This document shows, one piece after another, positions 30,724-39,448 of a stretch of 64,000 nt of DNA. Position 1 is the first letter of the stretch; every line of letters begins with the position of its first letter. The position numbers and the translations under genes were made by a program. Origin of the DNA: Burkholderia sp. 9120 (GTDB taxonomy: Bacteria > Pseudomonadota > Gammaproteobacteria > Burkholderiales > Burkholderiaceae); the NCBI RefSeq assembly GCF_000745015.1, contig NZ_JQNA01000001.1:1116001-1180000 (forward strand). Reading direction: 5' to 3'. The notes beneath the pieces are model-generated. The model ran no database searches, was not told where the DNA came from, and saw only the letters and a list, made by a program, of their open reading frames with translations.

Positions 30724-32157
30724 TTAAAAGAACAGCCAGCCGGTCACGAGAAACAGCGGCAGTAACACCGTGCAAGACCAGCCGAGATATGCGAAGAAAC
30801 TCGGCATACGCACGCCGCGCGATTCCGCGATCGCTTTCACCATGAAGTTCGGCGCATTGCCGATATACGTATTCGCGCCCATGAACACCGCGCCTGCCGA
30901 GATGGCGGCGAGCGTGGTGGCCCCGGTGGTCATCAGGGTCTGCGCGTCGCCGCCGGCCAGATTGAAGAACACGAGATAGGTCGGCGCATTGTCGAGAAAC
31001 GACGACAGCAGGCCGGTGGCCCAGAAGTACATCGCGTCGTGCGGCTGGCCCGACGCGTGGTTGACCAGATCGACGATGCCCGCGAACGCGCCCTCGCGGC
31101 CGGCGCGCAGGATCGTGATGACCGGCGCGATCGTCACGAAGATGCCGGCGAACAGCTTGGCCACTTCTTCGATCGGCGCCCAGTTGAAATCGTTGCCGGC
31201 GCGCGCCGTGCGCGGCGTCAACACCAGCGAGAGCAACGTCACGCCGATCAGCGCGAGATCGCGCACGGCGTTCTGCAACGCCACGTGCGTACCGAACACG
31301 TCGAACTCGATGCCCGGCTTCCACAACCCGCTCATCAACACCAAGCCGATTACCGCGCCGAGCAGCAGAAAATTGATCTTGCCGTCGATACCGAGCGACG
31401 GCGAGTCCGGCGTCGGATCGAGAAAGCGCGAACGCTCTTCTTCGCGCCGATGAAAGTAATACGAGTCCAACGCGTAGAACCCGCCGAGCAGCACCGCACA
31501 GACAAACAGCATGGGCAGCGCGAGATGCGTGGTGGTCCAGAAGAAACTGACGCCTTGCAGGAAACCGAGGAACAGCGGCGGATCGCCCAACGGCGAGAGC
31601 GAACCACCGGCATTCGCCACCAGAAAAATGAAGAACACGACCACGTGGACCACGTGCTTGCGGTTGTCGTTGGCGCGCAGCAACGGACGGATCAACAGCA
31701 TGGCCGCGCCGGTCGTGCCCATGATGCTCGCCAGCAAGGTGCCGAGCGCGAGGATGCCGGTATTCAGGCGCGGCGTGCCGTGCAGATTACCGCGCACGCA
31801 GATGCCACCCGCCACGGTATAGAGCGCCGTGAGCAGCACGATGAACGGAATGTATTCCTCGAGCAACGCATGCACGAGCGCGCCGAACGCCACGCCGGTT
31901 CCGAACGTGAGCGCGAACGGCACGAGGAACAGCAGCGCCCACGCTGCCGCGATCTTGCCGAAATGGTGATGCCAGAACGCCGGCGCCACCAGCGGGAACA
32001 CCGCGATGGACAGCAGCACGCCGGCGAACGGCAAGCCCCACAGCGCGGACAAGGTCGCGCCGTCCAGCGTCGCGGCAGCGGCCGGTTGAGACCAACCCGC
32101 CAACGTCGATGCAACAATGGCGAGCGCCATGCTCGCCCAACCGGCGTGCCCTTTCAT
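30724..32157 (-). CDS. Sodium:proton antiporter, CitMHS-like
   Basis: A polytopic membrane protein of 477 residues with an apparent signal-like first segment (ends near AAAAT) and about 11-12 hydrophobic helices. The segments ALWGLPFAGVLLSIAVFPLVAPAFWHHH and LSPLGDPPLFLGFLQG match the CitMHS_2/putative Na+/H+ antiporter group found widely in Burkholderia. The transported ion is inferred from family annotation. It is downstream of the LUD-domain gene, 62 bp apart. Confidence 0.78.
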   Translation of the reverse strand: MKGHAGWASMALAIVASTLAGWSQPAAAATLDGATLSALWGLPFAGVLLSIAVFPLVAPAFWHHHFGKIAAAWALLFLVPFALTFGTGVAFGALVHALLEEYIPFIVLLTALYTVAGGICVRGNLHGTPRLNTGILALGTLLASIMGTTGAAMLLIRPLLRANDNRKHVVHVVVFFIFLVANAGGSLSPLGDPPLFLGFLQGVSFFWTTTHLALPMLFVCAVLLGGFYALDSYYFHRREEERSRFLDPTPDSPSLGIDGKINFLLLGAVIGLVLMSGLWKPGIEFDVFGTHVALQNAVRDLALIGVTLLSLVLTPRTARAGNDFNWAPIEEVAKLFAGIFVTIAPVITILRAGREGAFAGIVDLVNHASGQPHDAMYFWATGLLSSFLDNAPTYLVFFNLAGGDAQTLMTTGATTLAAISAGAVFMGANTYIGNAPNFMVKAIAESRGVRMPSFFAYLGWSCTVLLPLFLVTGWLFF

Positions 32158-32219
32158 ATTCTTGAAGTCCTTGTTATTACGGTGGCCGCGATGGCCAAAG
32201 ACACCGATGCGCGCGCTGC

Positions 32220-32882
32220 TCAGGCGCCTTGCACGACGATCACATGCACCCGGTAAGGCCCATGCGCGCCGAGCACGATGGTCTGTTCGATATCGCCGGT
32301 GCGCGATGGCCCGGAGACGAAATTGACCGCGCGCGGCAATTCGCCGCGCTCGCTGCGAATCAGGTCGAAAGCCTCTTCATGACCTGCGACGATGCGCGAA
32401 GCCGGCACGATCGCGACGTGCGTTTCCGGCAGCAGACCGGCCGACGCATACGTCTGCGGACCGGACAGCAAAACCAGCGTGCCGGTTTCGGCCGTTGCGC
32501 AGAAGCAGCCGGTGAGACCCACCACGTCGCCGTCTCGCGGCTTGCGGAATTCGACGCTGAGGCCGGCTTCGGCCCACTGCAGGTCCTGCAGCGTTTGCCA
32601 GGCAATGGCTTGCAACGGCAAAGCGTGCTGCGTGAGATAGCGATGCGCGGCGGCCGGCACCTCGCTCATTGCCTGAACCTGCTCCACCGTGGTCGCCATT
32701 TTCTGGGCTTCTTCGATGAAGCGCGCGCTCAGATCGGCCGACATCTCCGGTCGCGGACCCGGCGGATGACGCGCCACGTAATCGGCGGCAGCCTCGCGTT
32801 CGGCAGCGGACGGCTCGGGCTCACGCCCTTGCGCTGCGCGGATGCGCGCCAGGATGTTGCGGCGGGCAATCGATGTGTCCAT
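32220..32882 (-). CDS. lutC: LUD-domain protein, LutC-like
   Basis: 220 residues. The C-terminal LUD region contains ETGTLVLLSGPQTYASAGLLPETHVAIVPAS and FVSGPSRTGDIEQTIVLGAHGP, the LutC/YkgG signature. LutABC oxidise L-lactate; LutC is the accessory subunit. No lutA or lutB neighbour is in the window, so this copy is solitary here or its partners are elsewhere. Confidence 0.85.
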   Translation of the reverse strand: MDTSIARRNILARIRAAQGREPEPSAAEREAAADYVARHPPGPRPEMSADLSARFIEEAQKMATTVEQVQAMSEVPAAAHRYLTQHALPLQAIAWQTLQDLQWAEAGLSVEFRKPRDGDVVGLTGCFCATAETGTLVLLSGPQTYASAGLLPETHVAIVPASRIVAGHEEAFDLIRSERGELPRAVNFVSGPSRTGDIEQTIVLGAHGPYRVHVIVVQGA

Positions 32883-33043
32883 ATGCGAAATCCTCGTGTC
32901 GACAGCCGTGCAATGTGACGAGGATTATACCGGCCACCCTGCGCGCGAACACCCTGGCCGAACGGCCTATTGCGGGCCGCCGGACGCACGGGCAAAGTAA
33001 CGGCAACGCAAGACCGGCAGCGGACAGCCGCAGACGAAGCGGC

Positions 33044-34240
33044 TTACTTCGACACCTCTTCCTCAGGCTGCGCGATGCCGAACACCTGGCGCAGATACGC
33101 CAGATAGGCCTTGTCTTCGCACATGTTCTTGCCCGGCGAATCCGACAGCTTGGCCACGGGCTGACCATTGCAGCGAACCATCTTGATGACGATCTGCAGC
33201 GGGTTGTAGCCGAGGTCGTTGGTCAGGTTGGTGCCCACGCCGAAGGCCAGTTTGCAGCGGCCGCGGAATCGTTCGTACAACTGCAGCACCTTGGGAATAT
33301 CAAGGGCGTCGGAGAACACGAGGATCTTGGTGCGCGGGTCGCAGCGATTCTCTTCGTAATGCTTGAGCAGGCGCTCGCCCCAGTCGAACGGATCGCCGGA
33401 ATCGTGGCGCGCGCCGTCGAACAGCTTGCAGAAGTACATGTCGAAGTCGCGCAGGAAAGCCTGCATGCCGTACACGTCGGAGAGCGCAATCCCCAGGTCG
33501 CCGCGATATTCCTTGGCCCACATTTCGAAGCCGAAGATCTGCGAGTCACGCAACCGTGGACCGAGCGCCTGGCAAGCCTGCAGGTATTCGTGCGCCATCG
33601 TGCCGAGCGGCGTGAGGCTGTGCTTCATCGCGTAGAAGACGTTGCTGGTGCCGGCGAACTGCTCGCCCAGGCCGTCTTTGAGCGTGAGGATCACTTCCTC
33701 GTGCCATTGTTTCGAGAAGCGGCGGCGGGTGCCGTAGTCGGCGATCTTGCAGTCGGCGAATTCCGGGCGGGCGCCCAGCAACTGGATCTTCTCGACAAGA
33801 CGGCCGCGCCCTTCGCTGTAGTCGGGCTTCTGCTGCGTGTTGCGGAAATAGACTTCGTTGACGATCGCGAGCATCGGGATCTCGAACAGGATCGTATGCA
33901 GCCACGGTCCTTTGATCTCGATGTCGATTTCGCCATTGCCCTTCGGCGATGGCTCAATCGAAATGTATTTCTCGTTCAGATGGAACAGCGCGAGAAACTC
34001 GATGAAGTCGCCCTTGATGAAGCGCATGCGCCGCAGGTAGTCGAGCTCGTCGTCGGTAAAGCGCAGATCGCACAGCTTGCGCACTTCGTCGCGAATCTCG
34101 GCGATATACGGCACGAGATCGACATTCGGCGTACGGCAGCGGAAGCGATATTCCACGTTCGCGGCGGGAAAGTGATGCAACACCACTTGCATCATCGTGA
34201 ACTTGTACAGATCGGTGTCGAGCAGCGAAGTAATAATCAT
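33044..34240 (-). CDS. pncB: Nicotinate phosphoribosyltransferase
   Basis: NAD salvage enzyme making nicotinate mononucleotide from nicotinate and PRPP. 398 residues from the ATG at 34240 ([18 protein letters not shown], the typical PncB start). [14 protein letters not shown] and the phosphoribose-binding [39 protein letters not shown] are intact. It is divergent from fdxA. Confidence 0.95.
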   Translation of the reverse strand: MIITSLLDTDLYKFTMMQVVLHHFPAANVEYRFRCRTPNVDLVPYIAEIRDEVRKLCDLRFTDDELDYLRRMRFIKGDFIEFLALFHLNEKYISIEPSPKGNGEIDIEIKGPWLHTILFEIPMLAIVNEVYFRNTQQKPDYSEGRGRLVEKIQLLGARPEFADCKIADYGTRRRFSKQWHEEVILTLKDGLGEQFAGTSNVFYAMKHSLTPLGTMAHEYLQACQALGPRLRDSQIFGFEMWAKEYRGDLGIALSDVYGMQAFLRDFDMYFCKLFDGARHDSGDPFDWGERLLKHYEENRCDPRTKILVFSDALDIPKVLQLYERFRGRCKLAFGVGTNLTNDLGYNPLQIVIKMVRCNGQPVAKLSDSPGKNMCEDKAYLAYLRQVFGIAQPEEEVSK

Positions 34241-34507
34241 GATGGTGCGAACTGGACCGCAGGAAGAACGGAAGGCCTGACTCAACCTATGCGCATGCGG
34301 CGTGCCCCATGGCCGCCGACCTGACGCATGTTACCCGAATGCACGCGAATTCCGCGTGCCGAAGGACGGCTGTTCAGCCCACCATAAACTAATCACGAAA
34401 ACGTATAAAAGCCGTAGCCCGATGCTGCAACCGCCTCTTGACGTTACGTTACAATAGCGCTTTTGGCGTATTCGCCTTCCCTGATTCTGCATGCAGGAGC
34501 TGCCTGA

Positions 34508-34831
34508 ATGACTCACGTTGTGACCGAAAGCTGCATTAAGTGCCGCTATACCGACTGCGTCGATGTGTGTCCCGTGGACTGCTTTCGCGAAGGTCCCAAC
34601 TTCCTCGCGATCGACCCCGACGAATGCATCGACTGCGCCGTGTGCGTGGCCGAGTGCCCGGTGAATGCCATTTATGCCGAAGAAGACGTGCCGGGCGACC
34701 AGCAGAACTTCATCGAGCTGAACGCCGACCTGGCGAAAAACTGGCCGAGCATCACCAAGACCAAGGCTCCGCTGCCGGAAGCCGACGAGTTCAAGGACAT
34801 TAAGGAAAAGCTCGAGCTGCTCGCTCGCTGA
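34508..34831 (+). CDS. fdxA: Ferredoxin, 3Fe-4S/4Fe-4S (FdxA type)
   Basis: 107 residues. The first cluster region reads [18 protein letters not shown] and the second [16 protein letters not shown], the seven-iron ferredoxin arrangement of the FdxA family, with the acidic C-terminal extension usual for it. AGGAG lies about seven bases upstream of the ATG. The electron partner is not evident from the neighbours. Confidence 0.95.
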   Translation: MTHVVTESCIKCRYTDCVDVCPVDCFREGPNFLAIDPDECIDCAVCVAECPVNAIYAEEDVPGDQQNFIELNADLAKNWPSITKTKAPLPEADEFKDIKEKLELLAR

Positions 34832-34900
34832 GCGTGACCGCCTGTCCCCTCGGTTCGGATCTCATGGGTCGATTCAAGTGAAAACGAGCCGCGCAGGGTA

Positions 34901-34929
34901 TTGACAGGCGCTTAAGCTGCTTCTACAAT
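34901..34929 (+). promoter_or_regulatory. Consensus sigma-70 promoter of the tRNA-Asn pair
   Basis: TTGACA (34901-34906), exactly 17 bases, then TACAAT (34924-34929). The first tRNA begins 29 bases after the -10 box. The second tRNA has no comparable promoter of its own. Confidence 0.85.
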
Positions 34930-34957
34930 TTCGCTTCTCTGCTGTTTGTTGTTCTGT

Positions 34958-35033
34958 TCCTCGATAGCTCAGTTGGTAGAGCGCCGGACTGTTAATCCGT
35001 AGGTCCCTGGTTCGAGCCCAGGTCGAGGAGCCA
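34958..35033 (+). tRNA. tRNA-Asn (anticodon GTT), copy 1
   Basis: 76 bases including encoded CCA. The seven-base acceptor stem TCCTCGA pairs with TCGAGGA. The D-arm AGCTCAGTTGGTAGAGC, the anticodon loop CTGTTAA (anticodon GTT at 34991-34993) and the T-arm GGTTCGAGCCC are all standard. Confidence 0.98.
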
Positions 35034-35041
35034 AGAATTTC

Positions 35042-35070
35042 AAAAGCCCGTTAACCAATACGGGCTTTTT
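35042..35070 (+). terminator. Hairpin with T-run after tRNA-Asn copy 1
   Basis: AAAAGCCCG (35042-35050) pairs with CGGGCTTTT (35061-35069) around a ten-base loop, followed by T's. It would partly terminate transcription between the two tRNA copies. Confidence 0.75.
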
Positions 35071-35095
35071 TATGTAGATCAAGTTGCACTGCTGT

Positions 35096-35171
35096 TCCTC
35101 GATAGCTCAGTTGGTAGAGCGCCGGACTGTTAATCCGTAGGTCCCTGGTTCGAGCCCAGGTCGAGGAGCCA
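35096..35171 (+). tRNA. tRNA-Asn (anticodon GTT), copy 2
   Basis: Identical over all 76 bases to the copy 138 bp upstream, including CCA and four preceding bases (CTGT). Anticodon GTT at 35129-35131. This is a recent or homogenised tandem duplication. Confidence 0.98.
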
Positions 35172-35180
35172 AAAAATTTG

Positions 35181-35208
35181 AAAGGCCCGCATTCGTGCGG
35201 GCCTTTTT
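35181..35208 (+). terminator. Intrinsic terminator after tRNA-Asn copy 2
   Basis: GGCCCGCA (35184-35191), loop TTCG, TGCGGGCC (35196-35203), then five T. A stable UUCG-type tetraloop terminator. Confidence 0.9.
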
Positions 35209-35418
35209 GTTTTTCGACGTGCATTTTGCGAGCCACGCTTCGCTCATCGATCTCAAGATCGCCAACCGCCGCAACCTCCAGCGCTCCAGCACGCCAGCCC
35301 ATTTGCACCAGCCCTTTCACGGGCGCGCCGTTATACGATGGCGACTTCTGCGCGCGCACTTCGCATCCAACTCGCACGCCTTGTCGCGCTCAACTCACGT
35401 GCTCACTTCCGGCAACCC

Positions 35419-35895
35419 ATGAAACCCACCTCGTTGAGCTTCGCCCTTGCAACCGCTGCCGCCCTGCTACTGCCCTCCGCGCACGGCGAAGAAGTCGGCA
35501 GCGTCAATACCAACTTCCGCATCACCGGTTCCGATCGCGTCGTGGTCGAAGCGTACGACGATCCGATCGTCCAGGGCGTGACCTGCTATGTGTCGCGAGC
35601 GCGAACCGGTGGCGTCAAGGGCACGCTCGGTATCGCCGAAGATCCGACCGAGGCGTCCATCGCCTGCCGTCAGGTCGGCGCGATCCATTTCACCGGACCG
35701 CTCAAGCAACAGGCCGATGTGTTCTCGGTGAGCATGTCGCTGATCTTCAAATCGCTGCACGTGGTGCGGGTGGTCGACGCGAAGCGCAATACGCTGGTGT
35801 ATCTCACGTACAGCGACCGGGTGGTCAGCGGCAGCGCGAAAAACAGCGTGAGCGCCGTGCCGATGCCGGCCGGCACCACGATCCCGCTCAAGTAG
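35419..35895 (+). CDS. creA: CreA family exported protein
   Basis: 158 residues with a signal peptide cleaved near SAHGEE (residue 22). The CreA pattern is VGSVNTNFRITGSDRVVVEAYDDPIVQGVTCYVSRARTGG followed by ACRQVGAIHF. CreA is a conserved periplasmic protein of unknown role (E. coli CreA is not needed for CreBCD signalling). It lies alone after the tRNA terminator. Confidence 0.9.
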   Translation: MKPTSLSFALATAAALLLPSAHGEEVGSVNTNFRITGSDRVVVEAYDDPIVQGVTCYVSRARTGGVKGTLGIAEDPTEASIACRQVGAIHFTGPLKQQADVFSVSMSLIFKSLHVVRVVDAKRNTLVYLTYSDRVVSGSAKNSVSAVPMPAGTTIPLK

Positions 35896-35995
35896 CCCGC
35901 CGTCCTACGGCAAAACGCGATCGGCCGACGCGCTGTCAGATTGGGCGGCCGCGCTCACGTCGCGCTACACTGAACGGCCCCGCCGAAGATTCATC

Positions 35996-36826
35996 ATGAC
36001 CGCCGCCCATCGCTTCCAGAATTCCGCCCGCTACTGGCGCACGCCGCTTTTGCCCGGCGCGGATCTGGTCACCGCCGAATATCACGACCACGAGTTCGCG
36101 CCGCATTGGCACGACGCGTACACGATCCCGGTGATCGTCGCGGGCGCCGAGGGCTATCGGTATCGCGGCGCCTACCATGTGGCCGAGGCCGGCACCGTGC
36201 CGATCATCAATCCCGGTGAACTGCATACCGGTTCGAAGGCGATCGAGGCCGGCTGGCGCTATCGCGTGATCTATGCGCCGGTGGATTTCATTCACGACCT
36301 CGCGAACGAAGTCACCGGCAAGCCGCAGGCGTTGCCATGGTTCGAGCCGGGCGTGATCCGCGATCCCGATCTGGCGAGACGGCTCGCGCAAGCGCATCGT
36401 TTGCTCGAAGCGGGCAGCGACCCACTCGCCGCCGAAGCCGCCATGCTCGACGCCGTGTCCATGCTGCTGGTTCGCTACTCGCAAACGCAAGCGGGGCCCG
36501 CACGCCTCGCTACCGACGACACTCGCGTCGCGCTCATGAAAGAGCGTCTGACAGGAGACCTCGTCGAGGCCGTCGCGCTCGCCGACCTGGCGCGCGCGGC
36601 GGGGCTTTCGCCGTTTCACGCGGCGCGCCTGTTCACGCAGACCACTGGCCTGCCGCCCCATGCATGGCGCAATCAGGTGCGCTTGCAGCGCGCGCTGGCA
36701 CCGTTGCGCGCGGGCGTGTCGGTCACGGATGTCGCCGCGGCCAGCGGCTTTACCGATCAGAGCCATTTCACGCGGCACTTCCGGCGCATGTTCGGCGTGC
36801 CGCCCGGACGCTGGCAAGGCGTTTGA
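35996..36826 (+). CDS. AraC-family transcriptional regulator
   Basis: 276 residues: an N-terminal cupin-like sensing domain (EYHDHEFAPHWHDAYTIPVIVAG, PIINPGELHTG) and a C-terminal double helix-turn-helix (LARAAGLSPFHAARLFTQTTGLPPHAWRNQVRLQRA, VAAASGFTDQSHFTRHFRRMFGVPPG). It is 161 bp upstream of azlCD on the same strand, suggesting it controls that exporter. The ligand may be an amino acid, by inference. Confidence 0.9.
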   Translation: MTAAHRFQNSARYWRTPLLPGADLVTAEYHDHEFAPHWHDAYTIPVIVAGAEGYRYRGAYHVAEAGTVPIINPGELHTGSKAIEAGWRYRVIYAPVDFIHDLANEVTGKPQALPWFEPGVIRDPDLARRLAQAHRLLEAGSDPLAAEAAMLDAVSMLLVRYSQTQAGPARLATDDTRVALMKERLTGDLVEAVALADLARAAGLSPFHAARLFTQTTGLPPHAWRNQVRLQRALAPLRAGVSVTDVAAASGFTDQSHFTRHFRRMFGVPPGRWQGV

Positions 36827-36987
36827 GCGTAACGGCAGCGACAGCGGCTCACCGGCCGGGCTAACCGTCTCACCGCTTCAGCCTCCGTCACGCCGTTCCA
36901 CCTTTTGCATAAGGCGCCCCCGCCGCAAGAACGTACAAGCCCCACCCACCCGCCTCCCGCTATGCTTCCCGCACCAAGGAGGCAAGA

Positions 36988-37749
36988 TTGACCCATTCCA
37001 CCCCGGCCCAGCCCACCCGCACAGGCCATTTCAAAGCATTCATCGCCGGCGCGCGCGACATCATTCCGATGATGGTCGGCGCCGCGCCCTTCGGCGTCAT
37101 TTTCGGCACGCTCGTCGCCTCCGGCCCGCTGCATCTGTGGCACGGCCAGTTGATGTCGCTAGTCGTGTTCGCCGGCTCCGCGCAGTTCATCGCGCTTGGC
37201 CTGATCGCCGGTCATGCGAGTTTCGCGGTGATCTGGGCGACCACCCTGGTCGTCAATCTGCGTCACGTGCTGTATAGCGCGACGCTCGCGCCGCACGTCG
37301 CGCATCTGTCGACACGCTGGCGCTGGGCGCTCGGTGCGCTGCTCACGGACGAAGTCTTCGCGGTCGCGTGGGAGCACTACCGCCATAAGGAACCCGGCAC
37401 CGTCGGTCCGCACTACTTCTTCGGCGCCGGTCTCGCGATGTACCTGAACTGGCAGCTCTGGACCGCCGCCGGCCTGCTGTTCGGCGCGGCATTCCCCGGC
37501 CTGCAATCGCTCGGGCTCGATTTCGCGATGGTCGCCACCTTCATCGCGATCGTCGTGCCACAGCTCGTCGCACTGCGCTACATCGCCGCCGCCGTCACGG
37601 CGGGCACGCTGGCCTTCTTCTGGCAGGCATGGCCGTACAAGCTCGGCCTGCTCGGCGCCGTATTCGCGGGCGTCGCGGTCGGCGTGCTGCTGTCAATGCC
37701 GCGTCCCAACCCGCGCGGCACACGCGGCAACGCGGAGGCGTCGCGATGA
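36988..37749 (+). CDS. azlC: Branched-chain amino acid exporter large subunit AzlC
   Basis: 253 residues with seven or so hydrophobic helices. The AzlC/YgaZ signature is GARDIIPMMVGAAPFGVIFGTL and AGSAQFIALGLI. The start is TTG at 36988, chosen because AAGGAGG lies six bases upstream. Its stop overlaps azlD's ATG. With AzlD it forms an efflux pump for branched-chain amino acids or analogues in known systems. Confidence 0.93.
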   Translation: MTHSTPAQPTRTGHFKAFIAGARDIIPMMVGAAPFGVIFGTLVASGPLHLWHGQLMSLVVFAGSAQFIALGLIAGHASFAVIWATTLVVNLRHVLYSATLAPHVAHLSTRWRWALGALLTDEVFAVAWEHYRHKEPGTVGPHYFFGAGLAMYLNWQLWTAAGLLFGAAFPGLQSLGLDFAMVATFIAIVVPQLVALRYIAAAVTAGTLAFFWQAWPYKLGLLGAVFAGVAVGVLLSMPRPNPRGTRGNAEASR

Positions 37750-38069
37750 ACTACGTCGCCCTGATCCTCGGCATGGCGCTCATCACGTGGGTGATCCGCG
37801 CCGCCGTCTTCGTGCTCGGCGACCGGCTGGTGTTTCCGCCGCTCGTGCGCACCGCCCTCGGCTTCGTACCGGTGACGGTGCTGACCGCGATCATCGTGCC
37901 GATGGCGGTTTCGCCGCACGGCACCCAGGCCGAACTGAGCTGGCGCAATCCGCAACTGGTCGGCGCACTCGCCGCCGTCCTGGTGAGCGCGCTGACACGG
38001 CGCCCGCTCCTGACCATCGCGGTCGGGCTGGCGGTCTTTTTTGTCTGGCAATTGGTCGTGCTTAAATAG
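37746..38069 (+). CDS. azlD: AzlD family small exporter subunit
   Basis: 107 residues with four hydrophobic helices; GMALITWVIRAAVFVLGDRLVFPPLVRTALGFVP is the AzlD/YgaH pattern. The ATG overlaps the azlC stop (ATGA). A longer in-frame start inside azlC is rejected. Confidence 0.92.
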   Translation: MNYVALILGMALITWVIRAAVFVLGDRLVFPPLVRTALGFVPVTVLTAIIVPMAVSPHGTQAELSWRNPQLVGALAAVLVSALTRRPLLTIAVGLAVFFVWQLVVLK

Positions 38070-38288
38070 CCGGGCGCCGCCGTCGAGCCCGCATTGACGA
38101 CGGTGGCTTGCCTGTCGAACGATCGAGTGCCCAGCGCCATGACGCCTTTGCCGCGAACGGCACCGGCAGGGAAGTACGGCAATCCGACACGGCAACCCAG
38201 GCGCAGCAAAGCACGCACGGCAAACGTCGGGCATGAACGGGTTGGGCGATGCTTCCTTCTAATGCCGGCTCCCATCGGCCGTATACCC

Positions 38289-38315
38289 TTAAGTTTCCCC
38301 TGAATCCGCCGATAT
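38289..38315 (+). promoter_or_regulatory. Sigma-28 (FliA) type promoter
   Basis: TTAAGTTT (38289-38296), 11 bases, then GCCGATAT (38308-38315). The FliA consensus is TAAAGTTT-N11-GCCGATAA, so there is one mismatch in each half and the spacing is exact. It points at the unknown gene starting 157 bp downstream. Confidence 0.75.
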
Positions 38316-38471
38316 GAAGTCGAGGTCCGCACATCGGGATATGACGTCCCGCTGGTGACGCGGCAACAGGCAGGAAGCAATCGCGCCGGCATCACGGGTC
38401 GCGTCTCACCCGGTCCATGGGCGGCCGGATGACACGACGAAGCCGCGCGGCAGGACCAAACGGGATAACAC

Positions 38472-39239
38472 ATGGGTCAAATCACCCTCACGCTCAAAGA
38501 CGAGACCATTGCGACGCTGCGCAAGGATTTCGACGCTTTTCTGCGGGTTTCGCTGAAGCTCGATCCGCAGTTCGCGACGCCATCTTTCGAGGATTTCTTA
38601 CGCGCCAAGTTGCTCGACAACATGGTGCCGCTGACCGAACACGCCGTGCAGCGGATGCTGCAAGGCGGCCAGTACGCATGGGCCAAACGCACGCTGGACA
38701 AGGAATTCCCGGATGTCGTCGCGATTCTGATGCGGCAGGCGGGCGAATTCGGCTTCGGCTTCGCGGCGCGTTCGGAATGGACGCCGGAAGAGCTCGCCAA
38801 GCAGTGCCGCGACTGGGCGGCGGCGATCGTCAAGGAAGCTGAAGGCGATGCCGCGCTGATCGATCCGCTCGCGGCGCAGATCAAGAGCGCCGCGCAGGAC
38901 ATTCAGGCGCTGGAAGAAGTGATGCAAACGCCGGCCTGGCGGTTGGTGGAATCGCTGCGTCAGCGCGTGTACGAAGCGAAGGTGGCGTGCGAAACCGGCG
39001 TGGGCAGCACGGCACGCGAGAAGCTCGGCGAACTGCGTGGGCTGCTGCGGCTGGGCATTTCGCACGGCTCGTTCCAGAAGCAGGAAGCGCAGCAGATCAT
39101 GGAATATTTGCGCCTGCTCAAGCCGGAGATTTTCGTCGAAGAGCCGTATGACGTGTTTTCGCGGCTGGCGGCCTGGCTGCGCAATTTCTTCGTGCCGCCG
39201 CGTCCGGCGCCGCAACAGCAGCAACGGCAGTCGCGCTAA
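38472..39239 (+). CDS. Conserved hypothetical protein behind a FliA-type promoter
   Basis: 255 residues, mostly predicted helical, with no signal peptide or membrane segment. The N-terminus reads MGQITLTLKDETIATLRKDF, with a long charged central region (helices at about 95-180, DIQALEEVMQTPAWRLVESLRQR) and a short Pro/Gln-rich C-terminus (PPRPAPQQQQRQSR). I do not recognise the family. The only functional clue is the FliA-type promoter upstream, which would place it in the flagellar/chemotaxis regulon. Confidence 0.8.
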   Translation: MGQITLTLKDETIATLRKDFDAFLRVSLKLDPQFATPSFEDFLRAKLLDNMVPLTEHAVQRMLQGGQYAWAKRTLDKEFPDVVAILMRQAGEFGFGFAARSEWTPEELAKQCRDWAAAIVKEAEGDAALIDPLAAQIKSAAQDIQALEEVMQTPAWRLVESLRQRVYEAKVACETGVGSTAREKLGELRGLLRLGISHGSFQKQEAQQIMEYLRLLKPEIFVEEPYDVFSRLAAWLRNFFVPPRPAPQQQQRQSR

Positions 39240-39448
39240 GGGTTGGTGGCGGTTTGGGGCCGATGGGCTAACGGCTCAAACCGCCAAATACAGGAGGCCG
39301 GCCGTTAGCGGCCTGCGCCGGCCGCCCGAGGTATCAAGCCTCGGGCCACGGCCTAAGGCATCAGGCCTCACCAGATGGCAGCGGACAAAATAGGCCGTCG
39401 TCACGAGGCCCACCAGTCAGCTGCGCCAAAGAGCGCACCTCAGCGCCC
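39240..39448. other. Structured convergent intergenic region
   Basis: Between a plus gene and the minus helicase gene lie several hairpins: GGCGGTTT (39248-39255) with AAACCGCC (39278-39285), CCCGAGG (39325-39331) with CCTCGGG (39339-39345), and GGCCT/AGGCC near 39350-39367. They lack T-runs. They may act as bidirectional terminators or be remnants of repeat elements; no gene is seen. Confidence 0.5.

Noticed and set aside
34958..35171. Prophage or genomic-island insertion at the duplicated tRNA-Asn
   Set aside because: No integrase and no foreign genes lie between or after the copies; the spacing is only 138 bp.
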